DNA of 64,000 bases from assembly GCA_964523795.1 (NCBI GenBank), contig CAZGAO010000003.1, forward strand, positions 1 through 64,000, given 5' to 3'. A model generated the notes under the pieces. It searched no databases. It saw only the letters and a program-made list of their open reading frames with translations, and was not told the DNA's origin. Both the position numbers and the translations under genes were made by a program. Positions within the stretch are counted from its first letter, which is position 1. Every line of letters begins with the position of its first letter. Shown here in pieces: positions 27,844 through 35,773 of the stretch. This stretch comes from SABY01 sp964523795. GTDB taxonomy: Bacteria; Bacteroidota; Bacteroidia; Bacteroidales; 4484-276.

Positions 27844-29040
27844 TTAAATTGTGGTATAGAATTGTTCGAGTTCTTGCACCAGCATTTTGTTGTCGTGTTC
27901 TTTTTCGATCAGTGCTTTTGCATTTTGGCCAATTTGCTGGCATAAGTCAGCATCTTCAAGGCATTGCTGTATGGCCTCGAAAAAGCGGTTGGCATCTTCG
28001 GCCAGCATGATATTTTTTCGATGTTCCACATTAATACCTTCGGCTCCAATGGGGGTGGAGATCACGGTTTTGCCCATGGCCATGCCCTCGATAATTTTGA
28101 TGCGAATACCACTGCCCGAAAACAAGGGAACCACTTCGATGGCCTTGGAGGCGATAAAATCGAGGGCATCGTCCACTTCGCCCACAACTTCAATATTTTT
28201 TCGATTAAGATTGGTGAGCCATGCTGGCATTTCGCGGCCTGCCACATAAAACTTTAGATTGGGATAGGCCTGATGCACTTTTTCCCACACCTGATCCAAA
28301 AACCATTTGATCCCTTCCTGGTTAGGAATCCAGTTCATGGCGCCAATATGAAACAGCGATGGGTATTCGGTGCTGATATTTCGCGGCTCTCTGAATTTGT
28401 CCAGGCTGATGCCAAAAGGAATGGCTGTTAAAGGGATCGAGCAGCCCATACCTATGAAAAAATCGCCATCGTTTTTGGTAATGCTAACAATGCCATCGTA
28501 GGCGTTGAGTTTTCCAAGCTCGTATTTGCGCAGGGTTTTCCAAAGGTGATTGAGGTAGTGTTTTTTTATGGGATTGCGCGTAATTTCGGCTATTCGCTTC
28601 CATATCAGATGTTCGATATTGTGCGAACGCAAAACGATCTTTGCCTTTGAATATTTGCGTATCGCCGCGATGTACGGGCTTATGTACAAGGTTTCGAATT
28701 GCACAACATCATACGCGTCTCTTTGTAAAATGTCAATCAGCTTTGCTTCAAAATCCTTGCTGATAAAACGTTGGACGTGGTACGACTTTGTGCTGAATAG
28801 ATTAAGGAAGGCATCCACAGGCTTAATGGCCAGGTTGATGTAAACAGTTTCGATATTCGTTTTTTCACGGTAATATTTGGGGATGCCCTCCACATTTACA
28901 CCATATTTATTGCTATTGATGGCTAATACTTTTACCTGATGTCCGGCATCGGCCATGCCTTCGATAAGGGCATTCATTGCTATCGGGCCGCCTTCTTTGG
29001 GAGGATAGGGTGACTTATTGCACAAAAAAAGGATACGCAT
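27844..29040 (-). CDS. Glycosyltransferase, GT4-like
   Basis: 398 residues. The N-terminal strand and loop (MRILFLCNKSPYPPKEGGPIAMNALI) and the C-terminal donor-binding region (HIGAMNWIPNQEG, VVPLFSGSGIRIKIIEGMAMGKTVIST) identify a retaining GT-B enzyme of the same subgroup as its downstream neighbour. The pair probably adds consecutive sugars to a cell-surface glycan. The LptF/LptG-like permease gene lies 24 bases upstream, so glycan and lipopolysaccharide export genes are co-transcribed. Confidence 0.9.
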   Translation of the reverse strand: MRILFLCNKSPYPPKEGGPIAMNALIEGMADAGHQVKVLAINSNKYGVNVEGIPKYYREKTNIETVYINLAIKPVDAFLNLFSTKSYHVQRFISKDFEAKLIDILQRDAYDVVQFETLYISPYIAAIRKYSKAKIVLRSHNIEHLIWKRIAEITRNPIKKHYLNHLWKTLRKYELGKLNAYDGIVSITKNDGDFFIGMGCSIPLTAIPFGISLDKFREPRNISTEYPSLFHIGAMNWIPNQEGIKWFLDQVWEKVHQAYPNLKFYVAGREMPAWLTNLNRKNIEVVGEVDDALDFIASKAIEVVPLFSGSGIRIKIIEGMAMGKTVISTPIGAEGINVEHRKNIMLAEDANRFFEAIQQCLEDADLCQQIGQNAKALIEKEHDNKMLVQELEQFYTTI

Positions 29041-29064
29041 ATCGAGGAGCTTTTAAAGTGGAGC

Positions 29065-30507
29065 TTATTTATTTTTTGCGAAGAAAATCAATTTTTTAAA
29101 ATACTTCTGCCACGCTTCAGCATCCAGCAGTGGGGCATCGGTGGTGGCTTTGTAGGTGAGGAAGATGCCCAGGGGCATCAATATCGCCGAGGCCATCCAC
29201 ATCGCTATTTCGGGCTGGAGCACACCGGCGCGGGCGTATTTTTCGCCCGTTATCGAGATAATATGATAAATCACAAAAAAGAGAATCGAAACTACCACAG
29301 GCATACCCAGCCCACCTTTGCGGATGATAGCGCCCAAGGGTGCTCCGATAAAAAACAGGATTAAGCAGGCGATCGAAAGGGTGAATTTGCGCTGTCGCTC
29401 GATGTCATGTTTGCGGATGCGCTCGGCGCGTTTCTCAAAGTCGCCCAGGCTAAACTCCAGATTGTTTTTTGCCGACCGAGCCGATTGTAGGGCAAAGTTC
29501 ATGGCATTAATTCTGGTATCGCGGTCTTCGTTGTCGATATTGTAAATGCTGTCATCTGGGGCTATAATTGTTGGCAGGCTATCGTGGGCAAAATATGTGG
29601 TGTCGGCAGTATTAAAAAACGTGAAGCGGTCGCTCAGGCTTTGGTTTAGTTTTTCTTTACGCAGGGTCAACTCTGCATCCAGCGAATCGCGGTAGCCAAC
29701 GAGCTGTGCCAGGTTCATCATTTGATAGTTGTTGCGAAAGAGCTGCTCATTGGTACGATTCAGGGCAAAATCAAGCCCGCTGAAACGGCGGGTTTGTTCT
29801 TTGAATTTACTCCGCTGAAATGGACGGGTATCTTTGTAATCTTTTCGGTTTACAACATCTTCGTAGTTGTAGCCATCATAAAGATGAAAAATAAGCGTGG
29901 CCTTATCTGGCGTAAGCTCCATTTTTCCCCACTTGGCGGTGCTTAGTTTTATATTGCCCATCCGGTCGCTGTGGTTGTAAATCATCACATCTTTGATGAT
30001 GTTTTTTTCCTGATCTTTTTCGCTGATGCGAATGGTAAAGCCTTCGATGCCATTGTAAAAGATGCCCTCCTTGATGTTGAGTGTTAATTTTTGCTGGCGT
30101 ACATCATACAATAAAGAATGGAATTTGAGATTGGCAAAGGGCAAAACACTGTTGGAAAATAAAAATGCGGCAAAGCTGATAACCACAGATAAAGCGATGA
30201 GTGGTTTCATAATCCGGCGCAGCGAAATACCTGAAGCCTTCATGGCTACCAGTTCGTAATTTTCGCCCAGGTTGCCAAAGGTCATCAGCGATGAAAGCAA
30301 AATGGCCAGCGGCAGAGCTAGGGGTACAAAGGTGGACGAAGCGTAAAACAGCAACTCCGTTATTACGTACCACTCCAGCCCTTTTCCTACCAAATCGTCC
30401 ACATACTTCCACAAGAATTGCATCACCAAAATAAACAGGGAGATGAAAAAGGTGAGCACCAGCGGGCCGATGTAGGACTTAAGTATGAATATGTCGAGCT
30501 TCTTCAA
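29065..30507 (-). CDS. LptF/LptG family lipopolysaccharide export permease
   Basis: 480 residues. Three N-terminal and three C-terminal membrane helices flank a periplasmic beta-jellyroll (about 130-260), the LptF/LptG architecture. The N-terminus (DIFILKSYIGPLVLTFF) and the loop GENYELVAMKASGISLRRIMKP, which contacts the LptB ATPase, are conserved. It extracts LPS from the inner membrane into the Lpt bridge. A helical insertion (about 270-355) is longer than in proteobacterial homologues. F or G cannot be decided. Confidence 0.92.
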   Translation of the reverse strand: MKKLDIFILKSYIGPLVLTFFISLFILVMQFLWKYVDDLVGKGLEWYVITELLFYASSTFVPLALPLAILLSSLMTFGNLGENYELVAMKASGISLRRIMKPLIALSVVISFAAFLFSNSVLPFANLKFHSLLYDVRQQKLTLNIKEGIFYNGIEGFTIRISEKDQEKNIIKDVMIYNHSDRMGNIKLSTAKWGKMELTPDKATLIFHLYDGYNYEDVVNRKDYKDTRPFQRSKFKEQTRRFSGLDFALNRTNEQLFRNNYQMMNLAQLVGYRDSLDAELTLRKEKLNQSLSDRFTFFNTADTTYFAHDSLPTIIAPDDSIYNIDNEDRDTRINAMNFALQSARSAKNNLEFSLGDFEKRAERIRKHDIERQRKFTLSIACLILFFIGAPLGAIIRKGGLGMPVVVSILFFVIYHIISITGEKYARAGVLQPEIAMWMASAILMPLGIFLTYKATTDAPLLDAEAWQKYFKKLIFFAKNK

Positions 30508-30527
30508 AAAAAAATGATATTGGTTCG

Positions 30528-30535
30528 CAAAGATA
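30528..30535 (-). promoter_or_regulatory. -7 box for the permease/glycosyltransferase operon
   Basis: Read on the minus strand the octamer is TATCTTTG, an exact TAnnTTTG match 21 bases before the ATG. Confidence 0.5.
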
Positions 30536-30677
30536 AAACTGTTATCCGGTTGAAGGTGCTAACGCCAATTATTTAAAAATGGTTTGCTTTGTGGCTTAAA
30601 TAACATATTTTAGAGTGAAATTCTCCGGTATTATAATTATGCTTTAAATTTTCATGTGGTTTGGGATGTGTGTTTTT

Positions 30678-30837
30678 CCGACGGTTATTCCGACGGTCTT
30701 CGATATTATCCGACGGTTTACCTTTAATCTCGTAATAGCTTACTGATTTTATAATAATGATTTATAAGTATTTAGGGATCTTATCCCGACGCTTACTCCA
30801 ACGGTCTTTACTATAATCTGATCATTGTCCAGCGGTT
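30678..30837. repeat. Degenerate duplicated array of CCGACGGT words
   Basis: Words at 30678, 30690 and 30710 are echoed at 30786, 30798 and 30829 with one or two changes each. The first two pairs are exactly 108 bases apart, implying an old tandem duplication of a spaced three-site cluster. Confidence 0.55.
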
Positions 30838-30946
30838 TTTAAAAAGCATCACATTATTTCTGATTGATTTGATTTTTTATTGCTGGCGTACATGTCAGCA
30901 TACAAAATCAATAGTACACCGCTCAAACCAAATGCCCTGAATATTC

Positions 30947-30954
30947 TATCTTTG
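30947..30954 (+). promoter_or_regulatory. -7 box for the acetyltransferase-like gene
   Basis: TATCTTTG, exact TAnnTTTG match, 28 bases before the ATG at 30982. Confidence 0.5.
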
Positions 30955-30981
30955 CCCAATCATAAGTAAAAAGCATAAAAG

Positions 30982-32163
30982 ATGAAGCTCGTAGAAGTGA
31001 AAACCAAAAAACAGGCGCAGCAGTTCCTCAGCGTTGCCCGCAAAATTTATCAGGGCGATAGCCATTGGATTGCTCCATTGGATGATGATATCGAAGCGAT
31101 TTTCGATCCTGCAAAGAACGCCTATTTCGATGGGGGAGAGGCCATACGTTGGATTTTGGAGACCGATAATGGAGAAGTCATTGGCAGGGTGGCCGCTTTT
31201 TACAATCGTACCAAGGCCAACACTTACGAGCAGCCCACCGGCGGAATGGGCTTTTTTGAGTGTGTCAACGACAGGGAAGCTGCGTTTTTTATGTTTGATG
31301 CTTGCCGAAAATGGCTTGCCCAACGTGGAATGGAAGCTATGGATGGACCTGTAAATTTTGGGGAGAACGATCAATACTGGGGTTTGCTGGTCGAGGGATT
31401 TATACAGCAAAGCTATGGCATGAACTATCATCATCCCTACTATCGGAAGTTTTTTGAGGATTATGGCTTTTTTTCCTACTTCGAGCAGGTAACCAACCAT
31501 TTGGATATGACCGTGCCCTTCCCTGAGCGTTTCTGGAAAATTGCCGATTGGATTTCTAAAAAGCCCGGTTTTAGCTACGAGCATTTTCAAATGAAAAATG
31601 CCCGCAAATATCTTCTCGATCTGAAATCGGTGTACGATGAGGGCTGGGTCAATCACGAGCATTTTACGCCGCTCAATATAAAAGATATCGAAAGCAGCCT
31701 CGAAAAAGCCAAGCCCATCCTCGATGAGGAAATAATATGGTTTGCCTATTTCGCGGGTAAGCCGATTGCCTTCCTGGTTATGTTCCCCGATGTAAATCAA
31801 ATATTCAGACACTTCAACGGCAAACTAAATATTTGGAACAAGCTGCGGTTTTTGTATTACATGAAACGCCATGAGATAAAACGCACGCGCATCACGGTTA
31901 TGGGAGTGGTTCCAAAGTTTCAGAAACATGGCATCGAATCAGCCATTTTCAAAAAACTGCGCGAGGTTTTTGATAAACGACCCAATTACAAGGAGGTGGA
32001 ATTGTCGTGGGTGGGCGACTTTAATCCCAAAATGGAAGCACTACACAAGGCAGTGGGTGGCAAGTTTGGGAAAAGGCATATCACCTATCGCAAATTGTTT
32101 GATGAAAACGCTGCACCCCAACACGCAAAGGTGCTGGGATCCAAAAAAGTAGTGAAGGAATAA
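30982..32163 (+). CDS. GNAT-fold N-acetyltransferase-like protein
   Basis: 393 residues, about twice the length of a single GNAT domain. The N-terminal part (FLSVARKIYQGDSHWIAPLDDDIEAIFDP) and the C-terminal ITVMGVVPKFQKHGIESAIFKKL segment, which resembles the acetyl-CoA pyrophosphate loop, suggest the GNAT superfamily. The loop is imperfect (KFQKHGIES instead of R/QxxGxG/A), so catalysis is not certain. Proteins of this size are common in Bacteroidota but uncharacterised. The gene is monocistronic, facing the minus-strand cytochrome operon. Confidence 0.75.
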   Translation: MKLVEVKTKKQAQQFLSVARKIYQGDSHWIAPLDDDIEAIFDPAKNAYFDGGEAIRWILETDNGEVIGRVAAFYNRTKANTYEQPTGGMGFFECVNDREAAFFMFDACRKWLAQRGMEAMDGPVNFGENDQYWGLLVEGFIQQSYGMNYHHPYYRKFFEDYGFFSYFEQVTNHLDMTVPFPERFWKIADWISKKPGFSYEHFQMKNARKYLLDLKSVYDEGWVNHEHFTPLNIKDIESSLEKAKPILDEEIIWFAYFAGKPIAFLVMFPDVNQIFRHFNGKLNIWNKLRFLYYMKRHEIKRTRITVMGVVPKFQKHGIESAIFKKLREVFDKRPNYKEVELSWVGDFNPKMEALHKAVGGKFGKRHITYRKLFDENAAPQHAKVLGSKKVVKE

Positions 32164-32169
32164 TTTGAT

Positions 32170-32198
32170 AAAAAAAACAGGGATCCGAAGATCCCTGC
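32170..32198 (-). terminator. Terminator of the cytochrome b operon
   Basis: Perfect 8-bp stem CAGGGATC/GATCCCTG with a 4-base loop. On the minus strand it is followed by seven or more T, so it ends the minus-strand genes rather than the plus-strand acetyltransferase gene. Confidence 0.8.
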
Positions 32199-32240
32199 AA
32201 AAAAATGAAAAAAAACCTCTTTCCCAAAAGGTAATTATTA

Positions 32241-32861
32241 TTAATGCGGCTCGTGATAGCCGTTTATCATTGCGCCAAAAGTAGTGGTAGCCGTTTTGCC
32301 AAAGGTGCAAAAATATAGGTGAACGAATAAAAATATTGATACAACGAAACCTCCGGCAATGTGAAGCAGGGCGGTGAGCAAAATGCCGCTCACGCCAAAA
32401 ACGTTCATCCAAATTGTTTCGGGAAACAACAAGGCCCAGCCGGTAATAAAAAGTATCGGTAAAATAACGTACATAATCACCACATAAGATATTTGCTGCA
32501 AAGGATTAAACTTTTGTTTTTTGTTTACCGGAAAGGGGACTTTCTCGTTTTTGTAAACTCCCAATGTATAATACATGGCTTGCTTAAATAATCGTTTGGT
32601 CAATCCCTTCAATTTCATGCGATAGTATTTCCCGTTTTCACTAAAAATATTGCCAGCTAAAAACACTAGATAACTTATGGTGAGAATAATGCCTGCAACA
32701 TTATGCCAGCTCACCGCCAAATCGAAACGGATAAAAGGCTGATTGGGGTTGGAGTATTGCATGCTTACCCCGGTTAGGATCAAAATAATAATCATCAAGG
32801 CATTGATGGCATGCCATATCCTAAGCCAAACTGGATATAAGTATAGTCGTTCGTTGCTCAT
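32241..32861 (-). CDS. Cytochrome b561-type membrane subunit
   Basis: 206 residues with four main membrane helices. Histidines suited to bis-His heme b ligation occur in helix 1 (WLRIWHAINALMIII), helix 2 (VSWHNVAGIILT) and helix 4 (LLHIAGGFVVSIFLFVHLYF). This matches the Ni/Fe-hydrogenase/formate dehydrogenase-type cytochrome b family, which passes electrons between the quinone pool and a periplasmic partner. Its ATG overlaps the stop of the 7-heme cytochrome gene (4 bases), so the two products very likely form one quinol-cytochrome complex. Confidence 0.9.
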   Translation of the reverse strand: MSNERLYLYPVWLRIWHAINALMIIILILTGVSMQYSNPNQPFIRFDLAVSWHNVAGIILTISYLVFLAGNIFSENGKYYRMKLKGLTKRLFKQAMYYTLGVYKNEKVPFPVNKKQKFNPLQQISYVVIMYVILPILFITGWALLFPETIWMNVFGVSGILLTALLHIAGGFVVSIFLFVHLYFCTFGKTATTTFGAMINGYHEPH

Positions 32862-33814
32862 GATTTTTTGAATTTAATGCGTAAAATAGCGTGTATCATT
32901 ATGCCGAGCAGCGTTAAACCAAAAACAACAATACTAATCAGGTTGAGATAGTAATTGCGGCTAGCCCCGATAACGTAAGATTCGTTAAGGATGGTGGCGT
33001 TAAAAAATCCTTTTTCTTGTCGGCTTTCGATAAGCTGATGCTTGTAAAGCGTTGACATAAGCAGGCTATTTTTTGAATGGCATTCGGCGCATTTTTTCAC
33101 TGCCTGCGTGGAAGGCCTTACTTTGTGTGCTACCAGCAGGTCGTTGTGTGTTTCGGTATGACATTCGATACAGCGCACCTTGCTAAAGTGCAAACCCTGA
33201 TTGGGCAGCCAGTCGTGTTGTGCTATCAAGGCGGTGGAAGCTTCGCCGCTTAAGAGCGAAAACTTATCCTTGTCGGTATGGCAGCTAAAGCACACATCGT
33301 TATCGTAAGCAACAATCTCACTAATTTCTTTTCCGGTTCTCACGTTCAACCTAAAGGAGTGTGGGTCATGGCATTTCCAGCAGCTAAAGTCACCGATGGA
33401 ATCGGTGGAGTGTACGCTGGCCATAAATTCTTCTTCGATAAGCTCGAACTTGTACTTAGCATAATTATCATCCCCACCGTGGCAGTCGATGCAGGTATAA
33501 ATAGGCTCGTAGCGTAGTTCGCCCGGATGGGGAAAGTTTTCGTAGTCAGACGAGTGGCAGTCGGTGCAAAAAAACTGCTCGTGTGTACCCGAATAAAAAT
33601 CTGCCGTGTCGAGCACAAAGTTGGGATTCATCAGTTTTTTTACGTCTTTTTCAACCCAGTCGTTGTAGTAGCTATAGATAGCCTGCCCGTGGCACTTGAA
33701 ACATTTCTGATTTTCTTGCCTGTTGTCAAAATCATTAGCAGATACAGGAGTGGGAAAGAGAAAAATAACAAGCCAGGCAATACTGTTGTAGATAAAAAAT
33801 TTGCGTGGCTGCAT
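32858..33814 (-). CDS. Seven-heme c-type cytochrome, membrane anchored
   Basis: 318 residues. A signal peptide (1-26) is followed by seven CxxCH heme-binding motifs (CFKCH, CTDCH, CIDCH, CWKCH, CFSCH, CIECH, CAECH) and a C-terminal membrane helix (about 288-312), so the heme domain is periplasmic and tethered to the inner membrane. It probably relays electrons from the overlapping cytochrome b to periplasmic or outer-membrane acceptors. Multiheme arrangements like this occur in tetrathionate, nitrite and metal respiration; the acceptor here is not identifiable. Confidence 0.92.
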   Translation of the reverse strand: MQPRKFFIYNSIAWLVIFLFPTPVSANDFDNRQENQKCFKCHGQAIYSYYNDWVEKDVKKLMNPNFVLDTADFYSGTHEQFFCTDCHSSDYENFPHPGELRYEPIYTCIDCHGGDDNYAKYKFELIEEEFMASVHSTDSIGDFSCWKCHDPHSFRLNVRTGKEISEIVAYDNDVCFSCHTDKDKFSLLSGEASTALIAQHDWLPNQGLHFSKVRCIECHTETHNDLLVAHKVRPSTQAVKKCAECHSKNSLLMSTLYKHQLIESRQEKGFFNATILNESYVIGASRNYYLNLISIVVFGLTLLGIMIHAILRIKFKKS

Positions 33815-33844
33815 TGCTTTTTAGTTTCTGTTAATAAATTACAA

Positions 33845-33882
33845 AAGGCCGGCATGTCGCAATTATTCAACAGCCGGCCTGT
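33845..33882 (-). terminator. Hairpin between mono-heme and seven-heme cytochrome genes
   Basis: AGGCCGGC and GCCGGCCT form an 8-bp GC-rich stem; on the minus strand it is followed by CTTTTGT. It may partly terminate transcription after the mono-heme gene. Confidence 0.6.
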
Positions 33883-33887
33883 ATGGT

Positions 33888-34310
33888 TTATTTCTTCATT
33901 GCTCTCATGTAATAAATCAAAGCCCAACGTTCTTCCTCATCGGGTATCTTCTTTTCGTAATTGGGCATTTCATCGCGACCCACAAACGATTTGTAATAAA
34001 TTGCTCCATCGCTTTGCGACTGGAAACCTTCGATAGTGAAATCGCCGGCATGGGTTTCGAGCTGACGTGCCTTGGGGCCATCACCTTCGCCTTTGTTTCC
34101 GTGGCACGATTTGCAATGCTTAGCCCATAGCATTTTGCCGGTACGCTCCATATCTTTGGTATATTCGCTGTACGGGTTGGTTTTCTTTTGATACTCAGCG
34201 GGTACTTCCCAGGCACCAGGCGTTTTTTGTTCCTGCGGAATCATAAACGACAAGAGCATGAAGACTCCTGCAAATATTGCTGTAAGCATCAGTACATTTG
34301 TTTTCTTCAT
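33888..34310 (-). CDS. Mono-heme cytochrome c
   Basis: 140 residues from the ATG at 34310 (nine residues shorter than the longest frame, giving a clean MKKTN signal peptide). One class I heme site (CKSCHGNKGEGDG) and a distal DEMPNYEKKIPDEEERWALIYYM segment, with the Met that normally serves as second axial ligand, define a small periplasmic c-type cytochrome. Likely a soluble or N-anchored shuttle between the cytochrome b/7-heme unit and other carriers in this cluster. Confidence 0.92.
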   Translation of the reverse strand: MKKTNVLMLTAIFAGVFMLLSFMIPQEQKTPGAWEVPAEYQKKTNPYSEYTKDMERTGKMLWAKHCKSCHGNKGEGDGPKARQLETHAGDFTIEGFQSQSDGAIYYKSFVGRDEMPNYEKKIPDEEERWALIYYMRAMKK

Positions 34311-34385
34311 TTTAATACAAGTTTTTAAGTTTAACAATTAGTGGTTTTTAGCTTTCGCTAGATTGTGTAAAAATATGCAAATTTT

Positions 34386-35264
34386 TTAAAATCCCCACAA
34401 ACGGGTGATAGTGAAACCAAACATTAAATCAGAAAAGCCATTGGCCAAATCAAAACCATTGTAGGTATAGTTATCCTGAGGTAAAATGCCATTGGCCGAG
34501 GTAATATAAATCTGAAAGGCGTGTGTGCTGGTGGAAACTTCGTAGCCAATACCAATATTGGGTTTGGCCGCTTCAAAATCGCGCTGCTCCGATATCGATT
34601 GAATTTTTAATGGAATATCGTACTGGAACAAAAAGGACGACTGGGGCGAGAAATTAATCCGGCCATTAAAACCGATGCCAACAGCATCGTGGTTCATGGT
34701 TGAGTCAACCGAGTTGTAATGGCTAAAGCTGGTGTGTGCTTGCAAGGATAACCAATGGTTTATTTTGCGCCCTACAATCAACTGGCTGAAATAGCTCATG
34801 CGATTGTTGAATTTGTACTCGGTGCCAAAAGCCTTTTCGTTGCGGCCATCGATGGCCATATTCGCGTAAAGCGTAACAAATACGGGGATAGTATTTTCGC
34901 GGGTTTGCTCCAGGGCAACATATTTTACATTAAAATCGCTGTACATATTTTTCAGAGTCAGGCCGTAGCCCACCTGCAGGTTATCGAGGATGCTGTAGTT
35001 AAAACCATTGCGAATATTAGCACCCGGTGCATAGAGGCCAAACATGTCCGTTGTCCCGTTATCCATAGTCCCAAAGCGGTGTTGAATAGCCCATTCGAGG
35101 GTGTTTTTTACGGGGATTACACTGGTTTGGTTGTCGATAAGCCAACCGCTGGCAAAGGCATATTTTACGGGTTTGTCTGCGGGCTTCTCGGCAGCATCAT
35201 CCTGCGCTGAAAGCTGTGTGCAAGCAAATATCAAGAATAATAATCCTGTTAAATATCTTTTCAT
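34386..35264 (-). CDS. DUF5777-family beta-barrel protein
   Basis: 292 residues from the ATG at 35264, which begins a normal signal peptide (MKRYLTGLLFLIFACTQLSAQ); the longer frame adds 20 unlikely residues. The mature part (FASGWLIDNQTSVIPVKNTLEWAIQHRFG) and regularly alternating strands match DUF5777 outer-membrane barrels of Bacteroidota. Its place inside a cytochrome cluster suggests an outer-membrane component that houses or transfers electrons or substrates, comparable in position only to porin-cytochrome systems. Confidence 0.85.
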   Translation of the reverse strand: MKRYLTGLLFLIFACTQLSAQDDAAEKPADKPVKYAFASGWLIDNQTSVIPVKNTLEWAIQHRFGTMDNGTTDMFGLYAPGANIRNGFNYSILDNLQVGYGLTLKNMYSDFNVKYVALEQTRENTIPVFVTLYANMAIDGRNEKAFGTEYKFNNRMSYFSQLIVGRKINHWLSLQAHTSFSHYNSVDSTMNHDAVGIGFNGRINFSPQSSFLFQYDIPLKIQSISEQRDFEAAKPNIGIGYEVSTSTHAFQIYITSANGILPQDNYTYNGFDLANGFSDLMFGFTITRLWGF

Positions 35265-35293
35265 CGTAGTTGTATTTTTATAAAATGTAGAAC

Positions 35294-35689
35294 TTAATTG
35301 TTTGCCGCACCCTGAGCTATCCACAGCAAAATAATTTCGGCCTCACTCGTGTTGGCATATTTATAATTGTGTTCGCCGGTCTCGGGATACGGGAAGGTGT
35401 ATATCTTGCTCGATTCGGGCACGGCAGTGTTGTAAAGTCCTTTGCTGGTAAGGCTGCTGTAGGCATTTGCCGCTGTAAGGTCTAGTTGCGAAATGCCGCC
35501 GGGTTTATGGCAGTTTGTGCAGTTGTTGTTATTCCATATTGGAGCCACGTCCATAGCAAAGCTGATAGTATCGGTAGGCTCAGGGACTGGTGGCGCAGGC
35601 TCGGGCTTGATAAAATCGTATTCGCACGATGCTAATATTGCCACCAACGAAATCATTGCTGCGATTTGTATTATTCTGTGCATTTTCAT
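35294..35689 (-). CDS. Mono-heme lipoprotein (cytochrome c-like)
   Basis: 131 residues. The lipobox LASC (Cys22) follows a short hydrophobic stretch, then a proline-rich linker (EPAPPVPEPTDT) and one heme motif (CTNCHKPGG). The C-terminal helix (TSEAEIILLWIAQGA) is typical of cytochrome-c-like domains in Bacteroidota. Likely a lipid-anchored electron carrier next to the DUF5777 barrel, whose start lies 30 bases downstream. Confidence 0.88.
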   Translation of the reverse strand: MKMHRIIQIAAMISLVAILASCEYDFIKPEPAPPVPEPTDTISFAMDVAPIWNNNNCTNCHKPGGISQLDLTAANAYSSLTSKGLYNTAVPESSKIYTFPYPETGEHNYKYANTSEAEIILLWIAQGAANN

Positions 35690-35721
35690 AAAAATGTTTT
35701 AAGTGGATTATCAAAAAAACC

Positions 35722-35757
35722 AAAAAAGGCCTCTCAGTAAAAACAGAAGCCTTTTTT
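35722..35757 (-). terminator. Hairpin between six-heme and mono-heme lipoprotein genes
   Basis: Perfect 9-bp stem AAAAAAGGC/GCCTTTTTT with T-rich flanks on both strands. It lies between co-directional genes, so it probably lowers expression of the downstream part of the cluster. Confidence 0.75.
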
Positions 35758-35773
35758 GGATTATTTCAAAATA

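Larger units (their letters stand above)
30508..30981. other. Divergent 474-base gap with a duplicated CCGACGGT repeat
   Basis: No gene seen. Outward promoter boxes lie at both ends (30528-30535 minus, 30947-30954 plus). The centre holds six CCGACGGT-like words in two groups about 108 bases apart. Confidence 0.6.

Noticed and set aside
30946..31812. 288-codon minus-strand frame opposite the acetyltransferase-like gene
   Set aside because: Antisense of a well-supported gene; no recognisable domain or promoter.
32170..32198. Terminator for the plus-strand acetyltransferase gene
   Set aside because: The T-run is on the minus-strand side, so it serves the cytochrome b gene.
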